The position numbers and the translations under genes were made by a program. From Spirochaetaceae bacterium (GTDB lineage: Bacteria > Spirochaetota > Spirochaetia > DSM-27196 > PXBQ01), in NCBI GenBank assembly GCA_007695285.1, contig REEC01000192.1, forward strand, positions 1 to 64,000: a stretch of DNA of 64,000 nucleotides, written 5' to 3'. Position 1 is the stretch's first letter, and each line of letters starts with the position of its first letter. The notes beneath the pieces are model-generated. The model was not told the DNA's origin. It saw only the letters and a program-made list of their open reading frames with translations, and searched no databases. Shown here piece after piece: positions 55,456 through 64,000 of this stretch.

Positions 55456-56395
55456 AGCTTTTGTGAATTTTCCGGTCGCGGAAATCCGCCGGGATCGTCG
55501 TGTTCGTGATATCGGTGACGTCTCGTGACTCGATCTCGTCGAGCCGGAGTCGAAACTTGCGGTGATTCGTTGAAAAGAGCACGAACCCGTCGCGCGACAG
55601 CAACCTGAGGCACGTGTTAATCAGCGCGGGATGATCACGGAGGATGTCGAGCGTTCCGTCCATTTTCTTGCTGTTTGAGAATGTCGGCGGATCGAGAATT
55701 ATGATGTCGAACCGTTTTTTGCGCTCGAGACACTCGCGCAGATACTCGGCGACGTCGGCGCGGACGAACGTTGTGTGGTCGTCGAAGAGACCGTTCAGAG
55801 ACATATTCTCTTCGGCCCACGCGAGGTACGTGTTGGACAGGTCGACCGAGGTTACCGAAGTCGCGCCTCCGGCTGCGGCGTGGACCGAGAAAGACCCCGT
55901 GTAACAAAAAAGGTTTAGAACCGACTTCCCGACCGAGGTATCGCGGATCATCGAGCGCGTATCGCGGTGGTCGAGGAAGAGGCCGGTGTCGAGATAATCC
56001 GACACGTTGACGATGAAACGAAGATTGCTCTCGACGACCTCGATCCTCCGGCCGGAAGCGCGTAGTCTCTCGTACTGTGAGTTCCCTTTTTGGGGCGTTC
56101 GTGTCTTGAGATACACGTTGTCCGGCTGAACGGATAGCGCGCGTGCAGCCGCCGACACCATAGTATCGACCCAATCACGTCGAGTCTGCGAAGCGGCTTC
56201 TTCAGGCCGCATGTGCGCAGCTACGACAAGATTCGACCCATATACCTCAACGGTGAACGGTAGTTCCGGCACGTCGCGATCGTAGATCCGAAAGCACGTC
56301 GTACCGACCCTTCGTGCCCATCGTGAAAGATGTTTGTAGCGCTTCTTGAGACGGTTCGAGAAAACGACCGCCTGGTTTTGTGATACGTCGTCCAA
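55289..56395 (-). CDS. Class I SAM-dependent rRNA methyltransferase (RlmK/RlmI-like)
   Basis: NVSDYLDTGLFLDHRDTRSMI, VLNLFCYTGSFSVHAAAGGA, FDIIILDPPTFSNSKKM; basic C-terminal tail. Confidence 0.88.
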   Translation of the reverse strand: MDDVSQNQAVVFSNRLKKRYKHLSRWARRVGTTCFRIYDRDVPELPFTVEVYGSNLVVAAHMRPEEAASQTRRDWVDTMVSAAARALSVQPDNVYLKTRTPQKGNSQYERLRASGRRIEVVESNLRFIVNVSDYLDTGLFLDHRDTRSMIRDTSVGKSVLNLFCYTGSFSVHAAAGGATSVTSVDLSNTYLAWAEENMSLNGLFDDHTTFVRADVAEYLRECLERKKRFDIIILDPPTFSNSKKMDGTLDILRDHPALINTCLRLLSRDGFVLFSTNHRKFRLRLDEIESRDVTDITNTTIPADFRDRKIHKSFIVRRDANQEPTGTTAQKARAPRDRPASVRPDRSNTKNTRSRRSEHPKARQSPRP

Positions 56396-56397
56396 AG

Positions 56398-57039
56398 TTA
56401 CCTGTCCGTACTCCGGAGCCGCATTTTGACAGATAGTACCGCGTATCCGGATGAGAGATCCTCTTTCTGCACGACTACGCCGGGCGGGAGTTTCAGCTTG
56501 ACGTTCGTGAAATTCCAGATCGCCGTGATTCCGGCCTTAACGAGTAGATCGGCGACCGCTTGAGCGTGCGAGGACGGGACGGTGAGAATTGCCATCCGTA
56601 CGGCGCTCTCTATGACGATGTCGTGAATCCGTCCGAGCGGATATACGGGGGTTCCGTTGAGGTCTTTGCCGATCTTTTTCTCATCGAGATCGAACGCGCC
56701 GACGAGGTTCATTCCCCTGCGGCGAAACTCACGGTATCCGAGCAACGCGGTGCCGAGATTACCCGCGCCGACGAGAATCGCGTTGTGGTCGCGGTCCCAA
56801 TGCAAAAACGTGTGGATTGCCTGGATCAACTGATCGACGGGAAACCCGAGTCGCGGTTTTCCGACGACGCCGGTCACCGCGAGATCCTTACGTACCTGGA
56901 TTGGTTCGAGTTCCAACTCCTCAGCGATGACGGTGCCGGATATATACTCCTTGCCTTCCGCCTGCGCGTTCTCGACAAGGTGGAGGTACGACGGCAGACG
57001 CTTGATTGTCGGTAGGCTGGCCAAACGGGTGCTTTTCAT
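56398..57039 (-). CDS. rex: Redox-sensing transcriptional repressor Rex
   Basis: TIKRLPSYLHLVENAQAEG, EELELEPIQVRKDLAVTGVVGKPRLGFPV, AILVGAGNLGTALLGY. Confidence 0.94.
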   Translation of the reverse strand: MKSTRLASLPTIKRLPSYLHLVENAQAEGKEYISGTVIAEELELEPIQVRKDLAVTGVVGKPRLGFPVDQLIQAIHTFLHWDRDHNAILVGAGNLGTALLGYREFRRRGMNLVGAFDLDEKKIGKDLNGTPVYPLGRIHDIVIESAVRMAILTVPSSHAQAVADLLVKAGITAIWNFTNVKLKLPPGVVVQKEDLSSGYAVLSVKMRLRSTDR

Positions 57040-57239
57040 CGTAGATCCCCCCCGGTGAAACGGTCTCTTGAGCGTCGTTGTGATCTGCATTGAGCCGAAG
57101 CGATTATACCGGATACTCGGACAAATTCATAGGCGTGTACGGGTGATTCAATGGAGTTTGTCGGTTCAAGGAAAAATGCGACGGCTGTGGTGGTGCATCA
57201 TGAGCGGGTACTTGCGTACTCCACGGTCGGAGTTATACG

Positions 57240-58871
57240 ATGGGGAGCATGAGCCCCATTCGCGGCTGTCGTCGGACGATCATGATGTCGAGCGTGTTGC
57301 TCTTTTTTGTCGGCGGGATGTCCGCGACCGATGGTGCGCCGCCGACCTGGACGTTTGTCACCGGTGGGCGCATAGTCGGCTCGCCGGTTGTGACCGAGAC
57401 GGGGCGTGTGTACGCCGTTGCCGAAGATAGATATCTTTACGCGGTCGAACATGGTGTTGCGCGGTGGAGGTACGATCTGCGCGTGCGACCGATCGGGCCG
57501 ATTCGGGTGTCACCCGACGGAACCGTCGTCGTTCGGACCAGAGCCGATTCTCTGGTTGCGGTGAACCCCGGCGGCGGGACCGTGTGGGCGTACAGACACC
57601 GAACCGAGATTGCCTCTTTTGAGCACGGCGGAGACGGGCACGTTCTGATCGGTGACTCCGCGGGCGTCATCACCGCGCTCTCGGCAACCGGACGCGTTGT
57701 ATTTCGCGTCGCAGTCGGCGATTCTCCGGTCACGACGATCCTCCGTGGTTCGGGCTACAACCTTTTCGCGGCGACGCGAGACGGCAGACTCGCGGCCATT
57801 ACAGACGGCGGTGCTCGCGTCTTCAGGCGGTTGTTCGAGGCGCGGATCGAAGCTATGGCGAGTACGGCAGACCGCGTGATTATTGCGTTGTCCGACGGGC
57901 GTCTCATCGCCGTCGACACGTTTGGGCGGGAGGTATGGACGATCGGTGTTCCCGAGGCTGCGCGGCGGCTTGGCGTCGCCGGTGCGCATATCGCGCTCAT
58001 TTCTGACAATGCTGTTTGGTTTTTTGACAATTCGGGGATCACGGTCGGCGACGATCGATTTGACGGGCTCGGCGATACGGTGATCGCGGGGGACGGTGTG
58101 TTCGTTGCGGCGGGAAACGCCGTGTACTCTGTTCGAGCGTCGCAACCACGCGCGCCGGTCGCCCGCTTTTCTTCGGGCGTCGGGGCGATCGGCGCGGGCG
58201 GCGGTCGTGTCGCCATTGGTACCGACGATTGGGTTCTTTCATCTTTTGGAAATGCGCACGCAACTTCGCGTCCGGGCATCGGTGCGCGCGTCCCGTACTG
58301 GCGCACATCGTACGATTATCTGTTTCTCAAGGACCAGATATCCGCGGGAACCGATCAAGCCGTACGCGCGACGCGCGAGATGATCTCGCGTGTGGATCGT
58401 GCCGATCTCGCGGGCAGTTATCACACGATACGCGAGCTGTTGATCGAGGTCGCGACGCCACGGACACCACGAACCGGACGCGTGATTCCTCCTGACGTAC
58501 GTAGCGCGGCGGTTCGAGCACTTGGGCGCCTAGGAGACGCCGTCGTCCGGGATTTTCTCGCGCGCGCCGTCGCGGCAGAGACCGACCCGCTCGTCATGGT
58601 CGCAATCTTTGATGCTTTTACCGATACCGGCATTGTGTCCCCTGAGCCTATACTCGAAATCGCGGCGCGGTATCTTTCGCGCGCGCGTGGGGCTGAGCTT
58701 TCGGGAGAAATCGCGCGCGCCGGCGTGGATCTCGTGATTGCGGCGCACAGATACGCGGGGTATGTCCCCGACGTGGGAGTGGAGTTGCTTCGACGCGCGA
58801 TGGAGGCACCGTTTCCGCGCGAAATCCGAGAATACGCGCTGACGGCCGCCCGACAAATAGACGGGCGATAG
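57240..58871 (+). CDS. Secreted PQQ-like beta-propeller protein with C-terminal HEAT-like repeats
   Basis: GTVVVRTRADSLVAVNPGGGTVWAYRHRTEI..., repeated propeller blades; C-terminal DVRSAAVRALGRLGDAVVRDFLARAVAAETDPLVMVAIFDAF. Confidence 0.78.
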   Translation: MGSMSPIRGCRRTIMMSSVLLFFVGGMSATDGAPPTWTFVTGGRIVGSPVVTETGRVYAVAEDRYLYAVEHGVARWRYDLRVRPIGPIRVSPDGTVVVRTRADSLVAVNPGGGTVWAYRHRTEIASFEHGGDGHVLIGDSAGVITALSATGRVVFRVAVGDSPVTTILRGSGYNLFAATRDGRLAAITDGGARVFRRLFEARIEAMASTADRVIIALSDGRLIAVDTFGREVWTIGVPEAARRLGVAGAHIALISDNAVWFFDNSGITVGDDRFDGLGDTVIAGDGVFVAAGNAVYSVRASQPRAPVARFSSGVGAIGAGGGRVAIGTDDWVLSSFGNAHATSRPGIGARVPYWRTSYDYLFLKDQISAGTDQAVRATREMISRVDRADLAGSYHTIRELLIEVATPRTPRTGRVIPPDVRSAAVRALGRLGDAVVRDFLARAVAAETDPLVMVAIFDAFTDTGIVSPEPILEIAARYLSRARGAELSGEIARAGVDLVIAAHRYAGYVPDVGVELLRRAMEAPFPREIREYALTAARQIDGR

Positions 58872-58904
58872 CCCGGCGGTTATAATGAACAAAAGGGGGG
58901 TGCT

Positions 58905-60518
58905 GTGAGACCTCGAAAGCAATTTTTCCGGGCGGCGTGGTTGGTGTCGGGTGTACTGGTTTACCTCATGGCCGTCGTGGCCAACACGGCCGGTCTCGAG
59001 GTCGATGAGGTCGAACTCGAACAGGTTCGCGACGCGCAGATCGAGTTCTTGAACTACGAGGGGCCCGTTGACCGGATAGACACGATCGAGTCGATTCGGG
59101 GGATCGGTACGTACCTCGGCACGCGGATCACGACCCCCGGGGACGTCGCGTCGTACTTCGGCCGATACCGTGTGATCCACGCGGTCGATCCAAGCGTGCT
59201 GGTCGGTCTCGATGCCGACATAGTGATCATCGAACCGGACGCTCAAGTCAACCACATCAATAATTTGCGGCATATCATCTCGGCGTACCTTGAAGCCGCG
59301 TACGGATACGCCGGAAACGATGCTTCGACTCTTGCGTTTTTCACGACGATTTATAACGCCGTGCATCGACAAGATGTTCCGTTCTTTGATGCGCGCTACA
59401 AACCGGTGGTCACGCGCCATCTGTCACCGGAGAACGCGGGTTTGTCGACTCGATACTACGAGTGGCCGGGCGTGTCGCGAATCGTGATTCCTCTCGCGCG
59501 TGGTGCAGCGCCGGGAGTCATCGGCACTATCGACCCGTTGCAGCTCACCGATCCCGAAGTGATAGCCGAGTTACGCGCACAACCCGATATGGGGATTCGC
59601 GAACGGAAGGACATAATCGATTTGATGGAACGAGTCGTCGCCGCGCGCGAAGAACGCGAAGAGCAGGAACGACTCGCGCTCGAACGCGAGAGACGACGAC
59701 TGGAACAGGAGAGACTAGAGCGCGAGCGGGCGGTCGAAGCTCCGGACGAGGAGGTTGAACCACCCGAAGAACCCATCGCCCCTGAAGAAGCGCCCGTAGA
59801 AGAGCCGGACGAGACTCCTGAACCACGTGTCGTGGACGAACCCGTAGAACCATTGATGACGGAGGAGGAGCGCGAGGCGCGTGAGCGGGAGCTCGCCGAG
59901 CGCGAAGAGGCTCTCGAACGCGACGTGCAGGAGACCGAGGAAATGCTCGATCGCGTCCGCGAGTTGTACGACGACACCGCAGACGATCAACACGCGCTGC
60001 TGACCGACGAACTGCGCCGCGCGGCGGAAGCGGCTCGAGTGGTCCCCGTGCCGTTTCTGGTCTCGACCGCGCGAACAGCGGCAGGTGTCGCGATTTCCCG
60101 CCTTGTCGGTGTTCATCCCGAGACCGGTGATGTGCTTGTTCGATCGGACTCGCGTGGGGTGTATGGGCGCAGGATCGTGAGTTCAGCTGGGGAGGTCACC
60201 GCGATTGTTGATACGTCCGACGGCCCGCGTCTCGTGACATTCGAGCGGGAGAACCTGTCGAGCGTACGAACGGGGCACGACGAAATCTTCCCCGGAGCGG
60301 CGCTTGAACGGCGCGGTGACGACGTCTTCACGGTCGTACGGGTGAACGGTGCGTGGTACCTTGGGAGGTTTGACTCCGCACTGACGCTTATCGAGCATTC
60401 GGATCGCGAGGTTGCTCCGGCTACGCATATCGTGATTACGGAAAACAGAGTATACGCCGAAATACCCGACGGCTCGGTGTTGAGCCTCGAGCTCGACGAT
60501 CTTGGCGTCCGGTGGTAG
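58905..60518 (+). CDS. P83/100 family protein
   Basis: EFLNYEGPVDRIDTIESIRGIGTYLGTRI, NLRHIISAYLEAAYGY, IYNAVHRQDV, SPENAGLSTRYYEWPGVSRIVIPLA; central E/R-rich coiled coil; C-terminal beta domain. Confidence 0.85.
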   Translation: MRPRKQFFRAAWLVSGVLVYLMAVVANTAGLEVDEVELEQVRDAQIEFLNYEGPVDRIDTIESIRGIGTYLGTRITTPGDVASYFGRYRVIHAVDPSVLVGLDADIVIIEPDAQVNHINNLRHIISAYLEAAYGYAGNDASTLAFFTTIYNAVHRQDVPFFDARYKPVVTRHLSPENAGLSTRYYEWPGVSRIVIPLARGAAPGVIGTIDPLQLTDPEVIAELRAQPDMGIRERKDIIDLMERVVAAREEREEQERLALERERRRLEQERLERERAVEAPDEEVEPPEEPIAPEEAPVEEPDETPEPRVVDEPVEPLMTEEEREARERELAEREEALERDVQETEEMLDRVRELYDDTADDQHALLTDELRRAAEAARVVPVPFLVSTARTAAGVAISRLVGVHPETGDVLVRSDSRGVYGRRIVSSAGEVTAIVDTSDGPRLVTFERENLSSVRTGHDEIFPGAALERRGDDVFTVVRVNGAWYLGRFDSALTLIEHSDREVAPATHIVITENRVYAEIPDGSVLSLELDDLGVRW

Positions 60519-60522
60519 AGCA

Positions 60523-62088
60523 ATGTCGCACTTCTCGGGCCGAACGATCCAGGTAGTTCGGGACCTGTCGGTCGACGAACAGGTGTATCTCTACGACGTC
60601 ACACGCCGCTTGAAAACGAAGCTCACCGCGGGCGAACGAACCGACGAATTTCGCATAGGAGACCCCGACCTTGGCGTTTACCTTTTTTTTCTCGAGGATT
60701 CGACGCGGACGAAAGAGTCTTTTCGCAACGCGGCAAAATTTCACGGTGCGCGTGTCAATGACTTCACGGTCGCCGGGTCATCAATTAACAAGAGAGAAAG
60801 CATTACCGACACCGTGAAAATGCTTGTCGGTTATTCCGAACAATCTATCTTCATCGTACGGACCAAGCTCGAGGGTACATGTCGATGGCTCGAAACCGCG
60901 CTTTCCGAGTACGCCACGTCAAAAGGAATGCCTGCACCCGTATTCATCAACGCCGGCGACGGCCGACACGAACACCCAACCCAGGAATTTCTCGACGAAT
61001 TTAGCTTTCTGGAACACGTGTCGTGGGATCGGTCGCATCTTCATCTCGCGCTCGTCGGTGATCTCTTTCACGGGAGGACCGTCCACTCGAAGGTCGACGG
61101 GTTACGAATCTTCCGTGAAGTAGAGCTCGATCTCGTTGCCCCGCCTGACCTTGAGATGCCTCGACACTACATTGAGACGATGAAGCGCGCCGGGTTCGAA
61201 GTCAGGACTTTCGGTTCGATCGCGGAGTATCTTGCCTCCGGCCGCCCGGCGTCGGCGTGGTACTTCACGCGGTTACAGCTCGAACGGATGGGCGACAGGC
61301 TGCTCGAGAAGGCCGATCAGCTTCGCGATGCCGTCACGTTCAAGCGCGCGGACGTGGCGCGGGTGCCGGAGGGTACGCGGTTTTTCCATCCGCTTCCGCG
61401 GCACTCGGTGACGCCGACTATACCGTCGTTTCTCGACTCGACGCCGCTTAACGGATGGGATGAACAGTCGATCAACGGCTACTTCACGCGGATAGTGGAA
61501 ATCGGGCTTGTCGCAGGCCACCTTGGCCATGACTTTTCAGGTGAAGCGCGGCTCGAGCCTAGTTTTAGCGACGACTTTGTCGAAAGCGCTCCCGTGAGTG
61601 TCGGGAAGAAGCCCGAATATAAAGTGGGGATTCGCCCCGTCGAGAGCGGAATAGTTATTGACCATATCGGGCGCGGGAAAACTCCACACGAAATTTGGGT
61701 TCAGATCGACAAGGTGCGACGGATCCTCGCGCTAAACTGCATCAGTTCGCACGGGGTATACACGTCGCTACGAACGGGCGCGCATAAAGGCATGATTTCG
61801 CTTCCGGACCACAACGGTTTTGACGGCCGCGAGATCAAGATGCTCGCCGCGATCGCGCCCGGGTGTTCGGTAAACCACGTTGTTGACGGCAAAGTAGCGA
61901 GAAAGTTCCGGCTTCACATCCCACCACGCGTCTATAATCTCGATGAGATCTGTTGCCGAAACGAGGAGTGTATTTCCCATCCGGCGCATCACGAACCGAT
62001 AACCGCGGAGTTCCATCGCGCGGACACCGAGATATTTACGTGCAAGTATTGCGAACGACCACACGAGTTTCACGAGATCTGGAAGTGA
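60523..62088 (+). CDS. pyrBI: Aspartate carbamoyltransferase, catalytic-regulatory fusion
   Basis: Catalytic FLEDSTRTKESFRNAA, GDGRHEHPTQEFLD, HPLPR; C-terminal PyrI domain GIVIDHIGRGK... with Zn ligands CRNEEC and CKYC. Confidence 0.95.
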   Translation: MSHFSGRTIQVVRDLSVDEQVYLYDVTRRLKTKLTAGERTDEFRIGDPDLGVYLFFLEDSTRTKESFRNAAKFHGARVNDFTVAGSSINKRESITDTVKMLVGYSEQSIFIVRTKLEGTCRWLETALSEYATSKGMPAPVFINAGDGRHEHPTQEFLDEFSFLEHVSWDRSHLHLALVGDLFHGRTVHSKVDGLRIFREVELDLVAPPDLEMPRHYIETMKRAGFEVRTFGSIAEYLASGRPASAWYFTRLQLERMGDRLLEKADQLRDAVTFKRADVARVPEGTRFFHPLPRHSVTPTIPSFLDSTPLNGWDEQSINGYFTRIVEIGLVAGHLGHDFSGEARLEPSFSDDFVESAPVSVGKKPEYKVGIRPVESGIVIDHIGRGKTPHEIWVQIDKVRRILALNCISSHGVYTSLRTGAHKGMISLPDHNGFDGREIKMLAAIAPGCSVNHVVDGKVARKFRLHIPPRVYNLDEICCRNEECISHPAHHEPITAEFHRADTEIFTCKYCERPHEFHEIWK

Positions 62089-62109
62089 ACACGACGGCCA
62101 TGACTGTGG

Positions 62110-62535
62110 TCACGCGGGTTTGGGCCGGGTCTTTTTCTTTCGGCGTATCCGTCGTCGGAAAATCTTCCTGAAAAATGCCCGTATCGCCGCGAGAATTTTT
62201 TTGAAAAACCCCGGGTTTTTCATTTTGTCGAGTTTCATGTACGCTTCGGCGAGTTCGTCCGTCGTAAGCTCTTTGCGATGAATGTTCTCGTCGAGCTCCA
62301 TCTCGAGTTTTTCGGCGTCGTCGTCGCGATCGACAACCCGCACGGGAACGGAACTCCAGCCGAGCCGTCGGACGGCTTCAAGACGGCGATGGCCTGCGAT
62401 CAGCTCGTTCTTTCCGTTGATTACGATAGGGTTCATCAAGCCGAACGACTCGATGCTTCTCATAAGTGGGCCGATATCGCCAAGACTCTTGCGGATCCGC
62501 TTTCGGATGATGATTGAGTTAATTTCGACTTGCAC
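62110..62535 (-). CDS. ParB-N domain protein without HTH, basic amphipathic C-terminal tail
   Basis: GPLMRSIESFGLMNPIVINGKNELIAGHRRLEAVRRLGWSSVPVRVV, DENIHRKELTTDELAEAY; tail GFFKKILAAIRAFFRKIFRRRIRRKKKTRPKPA. Confidence 0.83.
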   Translation of the reverse strand: MQVEINSIIIRKRIRKSLGDIGPLMRSIESFGLMNPIVINGKNELIAGHRRLEAVRRLGWSSVPVRVVDRDDDAEKLEMELDENIHRKELTTDELAEAYMKLDKMKNPGFFKKILAAIRAFFRKIFRRRIRRKKKTRPKPA

Positions 62536-62605
62536 GGCGCATGGCCTCCACGCGGCATAGTATCAATCGGTTGGGTTGGCGTTCGAGACGCGAAAACCGC
62601 CTTCG

Positions 62606-64000
62606 CTAATCGAGTAAAGGATTTCCTCCGGATGCGGGTAAATCGCCGTTGAGGTCGAAGTCGTTGCCATACCCAGGGAACCGCAAATCTATATCGAAGT
62701 CGAGATCAACCGAGAGATCACTCTGTGGCCGAGGGCCGCCGAATGCGTTGACCGTGAGGTTTGTCCCTGCTATCGCGTCGCGCATTCGACCGGCGAACAC
62801 CGGGGTCCAATCGCGCTCAAACTCCTGGAGAGAATCGAACTGCGTCGGTTCGGTTCCCGAGATGAACACGCGTTCGACCGTGCGTCCGCTGTAGTTTTCG
62901 GGCGGAAGCAGCCCCGTACGCGCGCTCACGCGAACCGTGGTTAAACCGTCGTTCGGCTTCGGGAATGCGACACGGTCGCGACCTTCATGGATCTCGCGCA
63001 TGTACTGAACCCACATCGGCGCAACCGCGGCCGCACCGGTCTGGTTTGTACCGAGAGAGTTATTGCCGCCACGGTCAAACCCGAACCACACCGCGGTCGT
63101 AACGTACGGTGAGTAACCGATCGACCACGCATCCAACCAGTTTTGGGTCGACCCGGTCTTTCCCGCCATCGGCATGTCGTCGAAACCGCCACCGCGTGCG
63201 CGTGCTCCGGCCATCGTGCCGACCTCAAACGTCGCCTTCATCATTTCGGTCATCACGTACGCGGCTTGTGGCGATATCACCTGCGCGTCGCGTCCACGCC
63301 TTTGTTGGGCTAACCGGATTTCTTGCTCGGGTTCGAGAATCACGCGGCCGTCACGATCCTCGATGTACCGAACGGCGATCGGGACGACCTCACGACCGAG
63401 GTTCGCGATCGTCGCGTATCCACGCGCCATCTCCATCGGCGAGACGGAAACCGTGCCGAGGCCGACCGGAAAGTTCCGCACGAAGCCGCGGGACGCAAGA
63501 CTCGCCTCGGGGATACCCATCAAGCGGCTCGCGACCCGGAACGCGTCGGTGAACCCGACGCGGTCGAGAACCCGAAGCGCCGGAATGTTGTACGACGCGG
63601 CGAGAGCCGTTGTGAGGTCGACCCAACCCCACCAGCGCCCGAAGTAGTTGTTGGGCGCGTACGGGGTCCCGTCGTCGTTCCAGAACACGACCGGTGCGTC
63701 GTAGAACGTCGTCGCCGATGTGATAACTTTCTTGTCGATTCCGGCCGCGTAGTACATCGGTTTGAAAGCGCTACCCGGCAAGACCCGTGCGTCGACCGCC
63801 CGGTTGAGTTGATTACGTGCCTCGAAACCGGAACCGCCGATCAGAGCCAGAATATGTCCCGTGGAATTGTCGAGTGTCACGAGTCCACCTTCGACCCGCG
63901 TTCTTTGCGCCTCACGTTCGGTTCGTGTGTACGATACGCGCGCGACATGACGAAGTTCATCGTTTTCGGATGATCCGAACAGAAGCGATACCATGTCGAT
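62606..64000 (-). CDS. Penicillin-binding protein 1A family (C-terminal part; 5' end outside window)
   Basis: ALIGGSGFEARNQLNRAVDARVLPGSAFKPMYYAAGI (SxxK), AASYNIPALRVL (SxN), MAGKTGSTQNWLDAWSIGYSP (KTG); open to window edge. Confidence 0.92.
   Translation of the reverse strand: MDMVSLLFGSSENDELRHVARVSYTRTEREAQRTRVEGGLVTLDNSTGHILALIGGSGFEARNQLNRAVDARVLPGSAFKPMYYAAGIDKKVITSATTFYDAPVVFWNDDGTPYAPNNYFGRWWGWVDLTTALAASYNIPALRVLDRVGFTDAFRVASRLMGIPEASLASRGFVRNFPVGLGTVSVSPMEMARGYATIANLGREVVPIAVRYIEDRDGRVILEPEQEIRLAQQRRGRDAQVISPQAAYVMTEMMKATFEVGTMAGARARGGGFDDMPMAGKTGSTQNWLDAWSIGYSPYVTTAVWFGFDRGGNNSLGTNQTGAAAVAPMWVQYMREIHEGRDRVAFPKPNDGLTTVRVSARTGLLPPENYSGRTVERVFISGTEPTQFDSLQEFERDWTPVFAGRMRDAIAGTNLTVNAFGGPRPQSDLSVDLDFDIDLRFPGYGNDFDLNGDLPASGGNPLLD

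Noticed and set aside
62110-62535. Chromosome-partitioning ParB with parA and parS nearby
   Set aside because: No ParA gene adjacent, no HTH domain, and no parS-like TGTTTCACGTGAAACA found on reading the neighbourhood.
1-64000. CRISPR arrays, tRNA/rRNA genes, IS elements or prophage genes
   Set aside because: No spaced direct repeats, no transposase/integrase/phage motifs and no tRNA-like cloverleaf noticed; all long ORFs are housekeeping or envelope genes. A tRNAscan/Infernal run would be needed to exclude small RNAs.

Overview
Gene-dense chromosomal window (about 55 protein-coding genes, no rRNA, tRNA, CRISPR array or transposon recognised), read as a spirochaete chromosome. The reasons are a SpiroCoCo-type giant coiled-coil gene, a homologue of the Borrelia/Treponema P83/100 antigen, a fused PyrB-PyrI, the rpsT-HU-lnt-rho-rpmE order, and bactofilin/M23 and YaaR/RicT (YaaT) clusters. 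From left to right: HAD hydrolase tail; SpiroCoCo protein; a reverse-strand five-gene LolCDE-like ABC / LolA-like / beta-barrel module; grpE-dnaK-dnaJ; a secreted protein with Ca-loop repeats; rlmB; purF-purM-purN-purD (reverse); tatD; M23-bactofilin-yaaR-ricT; a heterodimeric ABC exporter with plsC; rpsT-HU-lnt; a REC-coiled-coil / cyclase-tail microprotein / bactofilin operon; rho-rpmE; a second lnt; a degenerate galactokinase-like GHMP protein with surE, TPR and NHL/VWA genes; clpS-clpA-aat; a TGS-uridine kinase fusion; a degenerate HD-GYP protein; an aminotransferase; gltX-glyS-tyrS; an ABC importer pair without a binding protein; an RlmK-like methyltransferase; rex; a beta-propeller/HEAT protein; p83/100; pyrBI; a ParB-N domain protein with an amphipathic basic tail; and a PBP1A-type gene running off the right edge. 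The strongest candidates for undescribed biology are the REC / cyclase-tail / bactofilin operon (31.0-32.4 kb), the ABC-LolA-like-barrel module (4.3-10.1 kb), the catalytically degenerate GHMP kinase and HD-GYP proteins, and the membrane-tail ParB-like protein. All family assignments come from reading motifs in the translations. No database search was run.
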